Shown in pieces: positions 32,590-43,909 of a stretch of 64,000 nucleotides of DNA. Position numbers and translations under genes: made by a program. The DNA is taken from the NCBI GenBank assembly GCA_947568835.1, contig OX387609.1:12641708-12705707 (forward strand). The letters are read 5' to 3'. How positions within the stretch are numbered: position 1 is the first letter of the stretch; every line of letters begins with the position of its first letter. This stretch comes from Protonemura montana (Eukaryota > Arthropoda > Insecta > Plecoptera > Nemouridae). The notes beneath the pieces are model-generated. The model was given only the letters and a program-made list of their open reading frames with translations, did no database searches and was not told the origin of the DNA.

Positions 32590-34430
32590 CATAATGCATG
32601 TCCAGATAAAAATATAATACTTATCCTTTTAATTCACCGTTTATAAGCCCGTACATAGCAACGAGAGAACTTCCCTTTGGCCAAGATAAGAAACCACCAG
32701 TCAAACCACTGTGTTCTTTCGTCTGCCAGTAAATACCTGTCAAAGTCAAGTCCATGACCAAAGGTAAACAATATTTTTGTCGTTAACAGCGATGTAATTT
32801 TGGCCTAGCAAGTGTTTTTGACGCCATCGTCCATCCTTATCACCCGACGATAAGGAAATTATCTTTACTTGTGTTTATTTCATTCTAACTGGTAGATTTT
32901 TTATTTTTAAACTCCGCATGGAAATAAAAAAAATTGTCTGTCGCACAAGTTTCCAACGATGCAACTGGAACCACGTTGCCAGCTGCCCTAGTAATAATTT
33001 ATAAAATACATTGATTTTATTACAAAATCGCTACCATGACAGCGTACATCTGGCAGCAGTGGGTAATCATGGAGCCAGGCGTACAATTCATTGATCAAGT
33101 GTAAAAAAATCGAGACAAGCATATCGACATCTTATGTACTTTTTCCACTGACTTTGCTAATCCAGTGTATTTTAAAACAGTCCTCGTTTGTCTATATCGC
33201 AATTGTTAAATTAAACTTGCAAACGGGAAATGTAGGTACCTACAAAGCAACACAGTAAAATCAACTCATTCACTGGCTCGTTGCTGATGTTGGTAGGTGC
33301 ATTCCAAGTCCATGTCAAAAGCTGCTAACACAAGAAGGAAAAATGATCTGGAGCGAACACGTAGGTACTTGAGCAGGCGGTCAAAATCAGACCACAGCAG
33401 TTTCATAATTACAAGTTTTTATTTTAGAAACGCAAAATTATTTTCTTCAGTGCAATGTTCCCCAAAGTTTTCATATCTGTGTGTACCCCTTGCATAACTT
33501 TCGTATCACCGAGTACCCCTCGTATGAAACAAAAATCACATAAGGGTAATTTAATTTGAAAGCAACACATCATGAAGTCTGACCAAATTATATGTGAAAA
33601 AATTATGCATCCGGAGCAGAGAAAATAAGCCTAGGACAGAATAAAGCAAAATTTTATCTCGCATCGTCCATGCGCAGTAGCCGTTCGAACGTCAGCACAT
33701 TTGAGTGTTAGTAAAGTTTGGGCTTTTAGCTAACGATTCGTTTAAGATAACGATAACGTAAAAGCACCAGCCGAAAGCTGAGAATATTTGAGTCGGTTAA
33801 AAATGAAAAATGAAAGTGAAATAGAGTAAAAACTACCATTAATGTACAAGAATAAGCTGAATTGAAAAAATAATAATCGCTCCTGTTTTAATATTGATAA
33901 ACAATTACCAACCTACTGCTTATCTGAAAGTTTCATCAGATTGCACACATTGTTTTGTACCGATCGGTCCTTTTCCAAGGCAAAGTTGATGCTTAAATAA
34001 AAGAACATAAATATTTAATTAGTGCGGCTAGTAGTTATGTAAAGATCTCTTAACTTTGAGGTTCACAGAAGTTTTTAGGAAAAATAATATTTTATCTCGG
34101 TCCCATAAGTTCATCCAGCGATACGCATTTCAGGGCGTCCGGGGCCCAGATTTCTTGGCCCCATAACTTTGATAATATTTGTCAGAAAAAAAATCACAGT
34201 TTTAAATAGGCACAATGTTGGTTTGTGTACCAAATTCCATCAAAATCGGAGTCTGTGACTGTCAAAAATAATTAAAAATGTATTTCTTTGACATTGCATC
34301 TCCCATATATACAATTAGATCAAATGTGGTCCCATATAGGGTCGTATGCATAAAACTACCAGAATGGTCTTTATCAGAAGCAAGACCAAACTTCTTAGGA
34401 GGTACCTATACTATCAGTAAGAGCGGAGGC
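32590..34430. other. No recognisable gene
   Basis: AT-rich intergenic DNA between the LINE and gene C. The only sizeable ORF (33297-33497) lacks any signature. Confidence 0.45.
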
Positions 34431-37004
34431 TTATCCTCCTAATCCACCCATCATAGCCGCTGGATCAAACTCACCCTTAGATGGGCTACCACCCTTACCA
34501 GGCGCACCTCCACCCATTAAACCGAGTAAAGCACCTATATCAAGACCACCTTTACCACCCTTACCACCCACTAGACTGCCCATCAAAGCCCCTAGATTTA
34601 ATCCACCATTAGAAGAGCTACCACCCTTACCAGGTGCACCACCCCCTACACCACCCATCAAAGCCCCTAGATCGAATCCACCCTTACCAGGCGCGCCTCC
34701 ACCCATTCCACCGAGTAAAGCACCTATATCAAGACCATCTTTACCACCTTTACCACCTCCTAGACCACCCATCAAAGCCCCTATATCGAATCCACCCTTA
34801 GAAGGGCTACCACCCTGACCAGGCGCGCCTCCACCCATTCCACCGAGTAAAGCACCTATATCAAGACCATCTTTACCACCTTTACCACCTCCTAGACCAC
34901 CCATCAAAGCCCCTATATCGAATCCACCCTTAGAAGGGCTACCACCCTGACCAGGCACGCTTCCACCCATTCCACCGAGTAAAGCACCTATATCAACACC
35001 ATCTTTACCACCCTTACCACCCCCTAGACTGCCCATCAAAGCCCCCAGATCGAATCCACCCTTAGAAGGGCTACCACCCTGACCAGGCACGCCTCCACCC
35101 ATTCCACCGAGTAAAGCACCTATATCAGGACCATCTTTACCACCCTTACCACCTCCTAGACCACCCATCAAAGCCCCTAGATCGAATCCACCGTTAGAAG
35201 GGCTACCACCCTGACCAGGTGCACCACCCTCTAGACCGCCCATCAAAGCCCCTAGGTCTAATCCACCCTTAGATGGGCTACCACCCTTACCAGGCGCGCC
35301 TCCACCCATTCCACCGAGTAAAGCACCTATATCAAGACCATCTTTACCACCCTTACCACCTCCTAGACCACCCATCAAAGCCCCTATATCGAATCCACCC
35401 TTAGAAGGGCTACCACCCTGACCAGGCGCACCACCCCCTAGACCACCCATCAAAGCTCCTAGATCGACCCCCCCTTTCCCCGGTTCAGACCCTCCATGCG
35501 CTCCACCAGTCAATAGGTCGAACTTCCCGCTGTCTGGACTCCCAACATCGCCGGGGATGAGAGTCTTCATCAGCTTCGTGACACCCGCGATGCTTGCCGT
35601 GGTGCCGTTGCCAAGGAAACGCTCTCCCTTGCCGATTACCTCCAATATGTGCCCTACGTCACGTGTGTTGTTCTTTGTGTTCTCTCTGACAAACTTCTTA
35701 AGCTTCTTGATATTCTTCTTGGTGGTCCCCGTCGCTTCGGTAAGAGCGGACAAAATATGATTCGAGTAGAATTTAAAATTCTTCGTCGTCAGTTGACCGG
35801 ACTTTTTCTTGAGCGCCGCCGTGGTTGCGTTCCGTACGACGGCGACGAAGGTGTTGAGGGACGGGACTTCTGGGTTGACGCCCGACTGGATGCTCTTGAG
35901 AACGAGCGGCATCAGTTCTGAGAGGATTGTCGACTCGTCGACCGGGTAAGTCGTGTCGCTGACGACGGGGGTTGCGAGCAAAACTGCCAGGACCGCTGGA
36001 AGTTTGGAGAGAGAACGTTTTAGAAGACTGATGGGTGCCAGTCGATAAAGCGGAGTAATTTCTTTGTACCGAAGAAGCTGGTTAAGGCTAGAAACAAAAC
36101 GGATCGGTGGTCATCCATGAAGAAGTTAAACTTAACGTAAGATTTGTTAGGCGTGCCACTCAGTAGGATAGTTGCAAGATAAAGGTTGTCACTACATATT
36201 TTGAGACATAATAATGACTTGCAGTCCTCGCCGCAGACCACAGAAACAATGGTGTGCACTTGCAATTCTAAATTACTGGAGTAGGTTTTTCGAGACACCT
36301 TCAAAACAAAATCAATTGTGTTGCTGGCAGGTTGGATTCTCAACCTAATTGTGGTAATTGTTTCGCATTGCGAGCCTAAAGATTCCTGATGAGTTTATCT
36401 CCCTTACATCGAGATCAAGTATTCATTAAATTACAAATGTACTTATAATCAAGCGACCACCGGGTCGCTTTCCAACCAATTTGTTAAGAAACAGACATTT
36501 AAACATTGAAATTGATATGAACCATTGGTGGCGGCTCTCAGGGAACGACTGGTGCTGCCCTTAGAGTACATGTCTTGCACGAGACGGTTGCCAAGACAAG
36601 TGCATCTCGTCTTCTTTATAGAATGGATATAGTCGTGTGAGTTCCTATTGGCCACCCTATTCAAGCACAAAAGTACAAATAATTGCGATACAATCAGCAA
36701 TCATAAATATTAAAATATATTAGTAGCTATGGTGAGAAAAACGTCATAGCAAAACCAAAAATAACTGAAATATAGCCCCGTAAACGGCCCAAAATTGCCC
36801 AATTGTCGAAATCCTGACTAAGGTGTTAAATACAGCAAGGTCCTGAAGAAATATATTTACAAGTGTGGAAAGGTTTGATGATTTCAAGTAATACTTAAAT
36901 GACAAGAAGTGTCCAACGACATGGTCGACCTTCCTTCCTGGCAAAGCTTAGCTCCAGGAGCATGCCAATAACTCACTGCACGTCAGAGCGGCAACGTTCT
37001 TCAT
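34431..37004 (-). CDS. Gene C: secreted Gly-rich structural (silk/glue-like) protein
   Basis: Predicted exons are 36977-37004 (28 nt) and 34431-35995, joined in phase 1 (donor GTGAGT; acceptor CTCTCTCC...TTCCAG), giving 530 codons. The model is supported because the joined N-terminus becomes a clear signal peptide, 'MKNVAALTCTVLAVLLATPV'. Residues about 31-158 form a helical, Lys/Thr-rich domain, including 'SGQLTTKNFKFYSNHILSAL' and KKNIKKLKKFV, homologous to genes A and B. From about 165 to the end come tandem Gly-rich modules: [F/L]-D-[I/L]-GALMGGLGGG and LDIGALLGGMGGG alternate with KGGKDG and APGQGGSPSKGG linkers, repeating every 44 residues. Signal peptide, helical head and repetitive Gly-rich body recall silk-type or adhesive secretions. 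Family membership is not established and no matching named family is recognised. A possible TATAAG lies at 37152-37157. Confidence 0.8.
34440..35470 (-). repeat. 132-bp tandem coding repeat of gene C
   Basis: The coding sequence repeats every 132 bp (44 codons), for example at 34759, 34891 and following. Some units lack one half, which shows two 22-residue sub-modules. High DNA identity between units points to recent unequal exchange. Confidence 0.85.
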
Positions 37005-37399
37005 CTTGGCGACGAGAGACAAGTATAAAGTTGAGGACGGCGTCGACCGTCTGCTTTCCCTGGCCTGGTACGTGTGCCGGTCACCAGTGTTATTACATGT
37101 GCCGTGATAATATTGCCCACATCGCCATTGTCCACCGCGAAGGTCTCTTCACTTATAACAGCGACACGGGGGAGTAATTATTGTCGTTATCTTGTACAGC
37201 GCTCACTCGATAAGACTGTTTACTCGAAAGCTAACTTATCGAGGTGCTCAAAAATGTTTGGCTGGTTTGGACAAATAATTCAAAACTTTGATTACGGCCG
37301 CAGTTTGCAAAGGATCTTATTGCATTGCTGTTTTAGCTAGCTTAGCTGGCTTAGCTTAAAGGTAAAGGCTTGGGAGTAAGAATGGGCCTTGTGGTGGGT

Positions 37400-37420
37400 G
37401 GGGGGGGGGGGGGGGGGGGG
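37400..37420. repeat. Poly-G tract
   Basis: An uninterrupted run of about 20 G in a G-rich stretch. It is quadruplex-prone and may be assembly-sensitive. Confidence 0.9.
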
Positions 37421-37650
37421 TGCGGGGGGAGAGGCTACATTCAAACGGCCGGCAAATGATTGGTCGTGGTTTCATATGGATTTATTCCATCCAACAAAGT
37501 GGATCAGATTCTAAAGAAGACGTGGAATCGTCTCAAGGAACGGGGAGAGCAGTGGAAACATATCCGCGAAATATAAAATGATTTATTATTAGCAAAGTTA
37601 GGCCATGTTTTTCCACTCGCGCACAAAATAACACAAACGCACATTGCCTC

Positions 37651-37990
37651 TTAGCACCAGCAAGCAAAAATAGAACAAAACAGCGTGTTTTGAACATTGA
37701 AAAACCGATCGGATCCCTGCATCACATTCGGGGCTTGGTGACGCTGTCGACGCTCTGAGTGGCCGTCAGCGACCCGTTGGTGACAAACGCCTGGAGGTTG
37801 TCCTAGTTTCCTTGACCGCGTCACGGTCGCGCCACCTGTCTGGACGTCGGCTTGCCCTTGGTCTTCGCTCGCCGCGACCTGGACCTTTGATGCGATCAGG
37901 GCCAGTGGAGGGCGAGGACAGACGTCAGGGTTGCTGATCAACACAGACGTCGTCAAGGCGACGAGCTAGCGATACAATGGTGTCCTCGTA
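37651..37990 (-). pseudogene. Possible decayed paralogue of the Gly-rich gene family
   Basis: Read on minus, the stretch begins 'LVALTTSVLISNPDVC', reminiscent of the signal-peptide end of gene A (AALTTSVDCVP). After an Ala/Gln-rich part, another frame gives 'FVTNGSLTATQSVDSVTK', resembling the SKGKLTQKAVSNLATE block of gene A. It lies between C and A in the same orientation. Frames are broken and matches are short, so this is a tentative reading. Confidence 0.2.
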
Positions 37991-37999
37991 TCATCGATC

Positions 38000-40025
38000 A
38001 TGGCAGAGGCAAAGCAGTTGTCACCCGTTTGACATCTAGTTGATATAGTTGCATGATTTAAACTATTATACGCCGATCTCCTGTCCCGTGTTCCAACAAG
38101 AAAACAATTATCTACCGATTTTGCACATAGCGATTTTGTGCCCAGCCGAAGCCGGGCCTCCAAAAATTGTCTAAAAGACTCGTCATACGTCCATCTCCAC
38201 GGAAATCTTTAGTAAAAGGCGAAAGATTTATTCGTTCTGAAGAGAGACCAGAGTAACCAATGTCAGGTGCAGGCGGCAGGTTTTATTGCCAGGTTTGTTC
38301 GAACACGCCCTAGTGTTAACTCATTTGCGCGACCTCAGCGCCACTAGTCAGCTTCAGTGGAACTATCTCATACCACTTTTACCCCATATAATTGTTTTCT
38401 TTTTCTGTTCTCGATCTGGCGGTCAAACGGTTGCTCTGATTTTGACGAGATTTTCGGGGTACCATTTTGTCTTCTCAACTTCTGACTCCGTGTGCCCTTG
38501 AGTACCTTTTATCAGTCGTAATAGTTTTAAACAAAGCCAAAAAAAAACAAATACAAATACAAATTTAAACGTGTTTTTTTCTACGCTCCAGAATGAACTG
38601 TTCTTCGATTTTTATTAAGAAATCTCACCGATTTGTAGATCAAGTAACTATCATTAACTCTGTACCAGTAATCGTTAGCTATTTTTCAGTGTTGGGATAA
38701 TTTTGTTTTCCTGTAATTTTGTTTTCCATGTTCGCACGCCACAGATTTCGTCCAATCATCTTTCTATGAAAACTTGATCGTAATCACAGACTTGGTCTAC
38801 TTCTTATTTGCGTACAGTAATTCACCACTGACTAATATTAAATGGAGTTCATCCTCAACCGAACGTAAATTTCGTTCGCCGAGCAAAAATAATGTCTTAT
38901 CTGGCTTTTGCATTTCCTTATCGTTTATAATACGTCTGCAAGTCTGCATTCTGAATGTAATGGCACTTTTTAAACCAACAAATGAATAGCAAATCTACTA
39001 ATACCACTGCAACGCTCCCTTAAAGCAGGTTGATCAGAGTGTCCCTACTCAATCCAGATGTAACAGACGCATATTTTAGACACAAGACATTTCCCAGATT
39101 TTAAACCAACACAACGATCGGAACAAACATCCACCAATCAGGGGAGTGAAAACCGCTGAACCTAGGAAAAATCTCAGGTTACAAAATTTTTTTTTGACCA
39201 AATCCACGTTTTCAAAACGACGCCACAAAATTGACCTCCAATTTACCGACTTCCATGAATCCGACCCGAACGGATTCCCGAGAAACTCCTTATCACCACG
39301 TAACCACTTCTTTGTCCCCAAGGCACGGCCGCCTTTGTTGTGTCCACTTAGATTTAATACGCGACTTATCAATCGTGTAGCGTGTTGGCCGTGATTTCCT
39401 CCAAATTGATCCCCAAAATTCCGTCGCCGAGCGCCACGACATTATCTAGCTTTTGTTATCGTTAAATTGCTTGTCGTCATACACCTTCAACCGATAATTA
39501 CTCGGCACGAACCAACTCTATTTCAGAAAAATACAAGCCATGAAAATACCTTGTCGTTGACAAAGTTGGATCCAGTGCATCATTCGACCGATCTGTGCTT
39601 ACAAACGGCCGTGCCTGGCTATAGCTGGCTGGTCACAAGACTAACAAGACCTTACATAGACTTTTCCCAGATTTTCCAGGCTTTCCTAAAGTTAAACAGT
39701 ATTTTCCAGGTTTTTCCAGGCAACTCTTGAACAATCCCATTATTTATCAAACAGATGCAATTAGTGTGAATGAAAGGCTTGAGCAGCTGTCTTTTGTTCT
39801 CTCCAAACAGCTGAAGGGCGAATGTTTTGTCTGATTGCGATCAGATCAAAGTAACCATCTTGGATTCCACGGCCTCCAGTCGACATGCCTGACGCATGCG
39901 TACAAGGTTGACCAACGCGCAGTAGATTGTCTTGTGGCTGTATTTAGGTTTCCAGGAACGGAATGAATCCAACAGGCTTAGGATAACGACTTGTGAGTTC
40001 GTTGATGATCTTTTCTGCCATCAAG
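38000..40025. other. No recognisable gene
   Basis: No ORF with family or exon signature. Pyrimidine-rich 'TTTTCCAGG' repeats near 39665-39722 are the only pattern noted. Confidence 0.4.
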
Positions 40026-40835
40026 TTTCAAGTTTATTTATTTGTCTAGCATTTCATACATTTCTTATAGTAAACAATACTTCAAATAATAAAGTTATTT
40101 TAAATATTTCTAAAACTTAATCTTACACTTGCGGTGTGCACCAGAATGTGTTAATATCGGTGCTACATTTTGTCCATTTGTATTGTTTATTTTCTATTGT
40201 GAAAATAATTACATTCCACGATCGTTGTCACATAAAACAGTAAAAACAGGCTTTGGAAATTGTCAATTGATAATTAAAACTCTTGTGCAATTATTCATTT
40301 AAGTTCATTCACACAATATTTGCAATCATTCAAACTAGTATTTTCTAAGGTGTCATAAAATGAATGCTGAATTAAAAAAACTTTTACCATTCCCTGAAAA
40401 CTTTTCCTGCTAAGTGATTTTTCCTTTATTTTCCAGGGCAGTTTATTGTAGAAAATAGGTCCCATAAAATTCTCATCCTTTCTTCCAATTTCTAACTAGC
40501 TTTTTTTACTCTTACGTCGTCTTTTTTCCTGGTATTTTTGTTGTGAATATTTTGATTCTCTTGAAAAATGGTCTGGTTATCTCGTTCATATAAAATTGTC
40601 TCTAGTATACAAAAGGTAGGTAATGTCAGTGTGTTAAGATCTTTGAACACTTTTCTGCATGTGTCTCTTTTCATAGTTTAACCAAGTGTTTTTATTGCCC
40701 TATTGCTACGCGTAATCGTTAATTTTTGAGTATTTTTCCTAACTTGATGTGAAAGTCTTTTGTACCAGGAAGTAATAATAATTTTATTTTTGACCAGATC
40801 GATTACATTGTGTAACATTGGGCGAGTCATGTTCA
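40026..40835 (-). pseudogene. LINE 3'-end relic, older copy
   Basis: On minus, 'KRDTCRKVFKDLNTLTLP' (near 40660) matches 'KRGTCRKAFKDLNILTLP' of the LINE at 48148-48618. Further down, 'YNKLPWKIKEKSL' is the LPxxIK block of the ORF2 C-terminus. The tail 'GACAAATAAATAAAC' near 40030-40045 matches the 3' end of the element at 58.5 kb. Confidence 0.65.
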
Positions 40836-41470
40836 AAATTTTTTTTTTTTTTTTTGACTGTCTGTAAACAAGCTTTTATATAAATACAGATACATGAAAA
40901 AAGATTCATAAAATATATCACAAAATTGTCTTACAGTGTGGATATATCGTAGAATTTCTTTTAGGGAATAAAAGCAATGTTCTAACAAGAATTATGTAAG
41001 TTTTACTGAAAAGTCTTGTTTGTTTAATCTGGTTTTTAAGATGTTCGGTAGTTTATTAAAGATGACTATCCCATCAGAGACAGGACTTTTAATCACACTA
41101 GTCTGTGCTGTTAGATTTATTTCCACGTTACCTCTTAACAAGTAGTTATGGTTTCCCAAATATTTTTTGACATCATTTCATTGATTGATTTGACATCCAT
41201 CATTTGATGGATCGCTGTGTTGGAAACGCCGGTTCTCTTTAGATCACCGAAGTTAAGCAACACTACGCTGAGTCAGGTATTGAATGGGTGACCATCATAC
41301 ACATGACCATGATACATGATACACATGATGATACACATTACATATAAAAATAGGCTGTGACTACCGTTTCGCTGAGGATATTCACATGTGTCTTCCATTT
41401 TAAATTATCATCTATTTGTATTCCGAGGAAAGGACAATTGTTGGTGCACCAAAGTCTTTTCTTTAATATA
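40836..41470 (-). pseudogene. LINE 3'-end relic with polyA, holding a SINE fragment
   Basis: On minus: 'FLGIQIDDNLKWKTHVNIL' (about 41380-41450, the RT LGxxxDxxLxWxxHI block), then, past an inserted 5S-SINE piece, 'NHNYLLRGNVEINLTAQ', then 'IVIFNKLPNILKTRLNKQDF', ending in polyA (poly-T on plus at 40837-40855). It inserted beside the older LINE end at 40026-40835. Confidence 0.7.
41213..41345 (+). repeat. 5S-rRNA-derived SINE fragment
   Basis: 'GATCACCGAAGTTAAGCAAC' followed by 'GAATGGGTGACCATCATACA' is the 5S-like internal promoter region in sense orientation. It interrupts the LINE relic described above. The 3' body is missing. Confidence 0.7.
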
Positions 41471-41898
41471 TATTTAAGACACTTCCGATGAAATATTTGG
41501 GTGTTACTTGCGATTCAAATTTCATGCGGCAGTCTGTAAAATAATAGCACACCCTTACAACAACAACAAAAAAATAGCATTGTTGCCAAAGGTTGAATAT
41601 TTTCTGAGAGCATCTAACTTATTTGTGTTTCTAGTGTGGTGCACAGGTGTGAAAACATCTTTGGCATTGCCCAATTGTTTGCCCAGAGACAACTTGGTCA
41701 TTTTGTAGATAAGCGTTGAAGTGTTTTACAATGTTCTGTTTTTTTAAAGAGATCCAGCATAAACTGTCTAACAGTTTATTAACAGATGCGTATTTGTTTA
41801 GTCGTGAAATGTGAAGGATCAAACATTGGGATAGAGCAGGTGTGACATGCCGGACTTGGGACAATTCAACTGAGATTTGTTGGAAACAAAATTCATTT

Positions 41899-41904
41899 TT
41901 TATT
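41899..41904 (-). promoter_or_regulatory. PolyA signal of gene A
   Basis: AATAAA on minus, 116 bases past the stop codon. The same signal is conserved in the duplicate at 46247-46252. Confidence 0.7.
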
Positions 41905-42019
41905 GTAACAAATGAAAAACACATACATTAAACAATTTAACCAGAGGAACAAAACTGTAAATGTTAACCAGCACGAGACTGTGATAATTGCTGCACGCAT
42001 GAAGACATGGATAATTCAA

Positions 42020-43763
42020 TTATCCAGCCAAGGCGGCACTCTTTGGGGGACTCATGAAGTTTCCCAACATGGCGCTAAAATTGATCGGTCCACCCTGGCT
42101 AGCACCAGCAGCACCCTGGCTAGGCACTGCCCCTTTAATCCCGCCAATCAGGCTAGAGAAGTCAACACCTTGAGGGGCGCCTGGAAACCCTGAACCTTGC
42201 ACTGCGCCGGCGCCGAATCCGGTCGAGGCACTCGCGGGGTTGACACTCTTCGGCCCCGCGTTGCCGATCATCGACGCGAAGTCCAAGTTTCCGTTGCCGG
42301 GCGCTCCGAGACCCTTGAGGAGCGAGTCGAAATTCATGGCGTTCCCAGCCGCTGGAGCGGCGCCAGGTGTCGCCCCGGGTGCAGCACCCATGAAAGACGC
42401 TCCTGCCGCGCCAAGACCATTGAACATGGAACTGATGCCCTTGGAACCATCAGGTCCTCCAAGGTTGTTGAACATCGAACCAATACTCTTTACTACGTCA
42501 CCGCCACCGAAGCCAGCAAAGCCCCCGCCGAAGCCGCCGAAGGCCGACGACGCCGGCCCCGCCACCTCCGTCGCCGCCGTCAACAACTCCTGCAACACCT
42601 TCGGGGCGCTCGGACTGAGGAACTTGGCGCCCACCCCGACCTGCTTCATGACGCAGTCGATGTTCGTGCAAGGCTTCAGTCCGTTCTTGACCAAGTCCAG
42701 CATCTTTTTCCCGTTCGCCTTGGACGTGTTGCTAGCGGCAACCAGCGCGTTCACCGTTTCGGTGGCCAGATTGGACACGGCTTTCTGTGTCAGCTTCCCT
42801 TTGGAGTCGGTCTGCACGATGTTCGCCTTGACGATGACGTCGGCCAGCTTGTTCAGTCCCGTGTTTTTGGTCGTCGGGGACCGATTTCCGGATAGGCTCT
42901 TCACGAGTTCCGGCAGGATCTTGGCGACGCTTGGTCCGGCAGCTTTGGGAGCGGCGGCTTTGGGAGCGGCGGCTTTGGGGGCGGCGGCTTTAGGCTTGAC
43001 AACAGCGAGAGCCACTGCGCGTGCGTGTCTTGCGTGAGGGACGCAGTCCACGGAGGTGGTCAACGCGGCGGTGAATGCTGGAACACACAGAACGGCGTTA
43101 CTCGGCATTTGTTCTTTGGCTGGGTTGGCATTAATGACACAGTGGGTCGTCACTGTTGAATGTTTCCTTCACAGAAGGCTGAGGAATCAAAGTTCTTGTC
43201 AACTCCTTCTGAGCAACCTGTTGCAGTTGCACATGTGTGGCCGGGACTCTGCGGCTGTCATCCATGCAAGTTTTTTCGCAGCAAAACTTTCATAACTGTG
43301 AACGATTTAAAATTTATAACAATTGAAAGAATGTAGAACTTGAAGAATGTAAAGACAGGTTCGTTTAAAGTGCCTATGTACAAAAACTATATCAATATTT
43401 AAAAAAAAAAATCTGGAGTAATAAGAGAATTGCTTCTTGTGAAGATCCTCTATCCCACCCTGTGATGCTAAAATCTGTGTGCCCAGATAGCTCAGTTGGT
43501 AGACCACCCGACCGGAAATTGGATGGTCCCGGGCTCGTTTCCCGGTTCGGTTGCACATGTTCTCAGTTTAGCTCCCCTACCAAAAATAAGAGAGATTGTT
43601 GTGGGGGCAATGATGGAAAGCGAAGTGGAATTTAAAGATAAAAATAATTTGATAAACAAAATTTCGATCTATTCAAAAAGGTGGACACAAGTGAATCGTG
43701 GAGACTCGGTGCCCACTTCGCGATAAACTCACCGACGGCAAGGAAGAGGCAGCAGAGCTTCAT
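42020..43763 (-). CDS. Gene A: secreted Gly/Ala-rich structural protein
   Basis: Predicted exons are 43733-43763 and 42020-43077, phase 1, intron 655 bases (donor GTGAGT; acceptor TTCTGTGTGTTCCAG), giving 362 codons. Joining replaces a poor ORF start by a signal peptide, 'MKLCCLFLAVAFTAALTTSV'. Then: a His/Arg segment; a KAAAP repeat linker (residues about 40-57); a helical domain (60-183) with 'KGKLTQKAVSNLATETVNAL', KANGKKMLDLVKNGL and two close cysteines (CTNIDC); and a Gly/Ala/Phe-rich tail carrying the motif [V/L/I]-[D/N]-F-x-[S/A]-[L/M]-[L/I]. That motif parallels the FDIGALMGG modules of gene C. The protein ends AALAG. A TATA box and polyA signal flank the gene. A silk, glue or cuticle-like secretion is inferred; no named family is recognised. 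Confidence 0.82.
43480..43640 (+). repeat. tRNA-derived SINE in the intron of gene A
   Basis: 'GCCCAGATAGCTCAGTTGG' (box A) and 'GGGCTCGTTTCC' (box B) form a tRNA-like head. The body, with 'AGCTCCCCTACCAAAAATAA', follows. The anticodon region is not convincing, so this is a SINE and not a tRNA gene. The same insertion exists in gene B's intron, so it predates the duplication. Confidence 0.7.
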
Positions 43764-43835
43764 TATGTCGCCGCTGGTACTCTCGAGCGCAGGTAGGCGA
43801 TATGGTCGTATGGTAGACGGGACTGCTCATCAGGG

Positions 43836-43843
43836 CTTATATA
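43836..43843 (-). promoter_or_regulatory. TATA box of gene A
   Basis: TATATAAG on minus, 73-80 bases upstream of the ATG, within a block conserved in gene B's promoter. Transcription would start near 43805-43812. Confidence 0.75.
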
Positions 43844-43909
43844 TCGGCCCGTGGTAATGATGGCCCATGACGCAAGCTGTCCACGTCGATGAGTGGTGCG
43901 TGTCAGCCC

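Noticed and set aside
36020-36343. 107-codon minus-strand ORF
   Set aside because: It lies inside the predicted intron of gene C and shows no domain.
42197-43037. Long open frames on the plus strand opposite gene A (232 and 265 codons), and similar ones opposite B and C
   Set aside because: These are antisense shadows of GC-rich coding repeats. They lack the signal-peptide and splice logic that the minus strand shows.
43480-43555. tRNA gene
   Set aside because: Box A and box B are present, but the anticodon arm does not fold well and the sequence continues into a SINE body that is repeated elsewhere.
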